Shown here: positions 62,183 through 64,000 of the stretch, piece by piece
Numbering within the stretch: position 1 is the first letter of the stretch
Layout: every line of letters begins with the position of its first letter
From: CAWAWP01 sp963841205
GTDB taxonomy: Bacteria; Chloroflexota; Ktedonobacteria; Ktedonobacterales; JADMIN01
Assembly (NCBI GenBank): GCA_963841205.1
Contig: CAWJCH010000022.1
Location: 1 to 64,000 of the forward strand
Direction: 5' to 3'
DNA: 64,000 nucleotides
The notes under the pieces: model-generated
What the model was told of the DNA's origin: nothing
The model's database searches: none
The model's input: the letters and a program-made list of their open reading frames with translations, nothing else
Position numbers and translations under genes: made by a program

Positions 62183-64000
<1,818 letters not shown>

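Overview
The window is a high-GC bacterial chromosome segment, most likely from the Chloroflexota (possibly a Thermomicrobia relative). The gene mix suggests this: a PDZ/radical-SAM/DUF512 protein, a MuiA-type DUF4139 protein, KGG-repeat stress protein, ThyX, stand-alone PlsX, ECF41 sigma factors, and IscB/TnpB elements. The phylum is an inference from gene content, not from a marker tree.

Layout. 0-5.4 kb: 3' end of a NuoN-like gene, a cytochrome P450, and a two-gene molybdenum hydroxylase. 5.4-10.5 kb: a decay zone with an IS110 transposase, remnants of a methyltransferase, an acetyltransferase and a peroxiredoxin, a frameshifted phosphofructokinase of PPi type, and two peroxiredoxin paralogues (one truncated). 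10.5-25.8 kb: mostly housekeeping genes, namely a dTMP-supply cluster (tmk, thyX, dCMP deaminase), rsmE, prmA, DUF512, an ATP-grasp protein, a lone receiver protein, plsX and a KGG protein. 26-27.5 kb: a TnpB element. 27.7-33.3 kb: a two-component system, a MATE exporter and a kinase-fold protein with an altered catalytic motif. 33.4-38.6 kb: ruvX, mltG and uppP with small non-autonomous IS605-type elements between genes. 38.6-45.2 kb: a 2-oxoacid dehydrogenase operon (E1-alpha, E1-beta, E2) with an intact IscB element between E1-beta and E2 and a decayed TnpB element touching the 3' end of E2. 45.5-48 kb: a short 2-isopropylmalate-synthase-like enzyme and homogentisate dioxygenase. 48.4-52.5 kb: two ECF41-type sigma factors with a DoxX-like protein, a deazaflavin-dependent nitroreductase-like protein and an IS630 transposase. 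52.8-61.4 kb: a LacI regulator, a large SF1 helicase with a nuclease-like tail, an apparently permuted vWA protein and a membrane-anchored Mrr-type nuclease. 61.6-64 kb: a catalytically dead TnpA-like protein with an AT-hook, directly upstream of a ClpE-type unfoldase that runs off the window.

The most interesting observations are these. (1) The TnpA-like gene at 61.7 kb has lost both HUH histidines and the catalytic tyrosine, has gained an AT-hook, and sits before a clp gene. (2) Two TnpB elements each carry a ribbon-helix-helix gene with a leaderless promoter inside an inverted repeat whose distal arm contains the start codon. (3) An intact IscB lies in a central-metabolism operon, with its stop codon overlapping the E2 start. 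(4) TnpB, IscB and two miniature elements share the same end hairpins, with tnpB and iscB in opposite orientations relative to those ends. (5) A vWA protein has its DxSxS motif at the C terminus.

Several conserved genes (nuoN, pfk, mltG, uppP, E1-alpha, E1-beta, both tnpB) are split by frameshifts. At least some fit the loss of one base in a G or C run, so sequencing error is a real possibility and the reading frames there should be treated with care.
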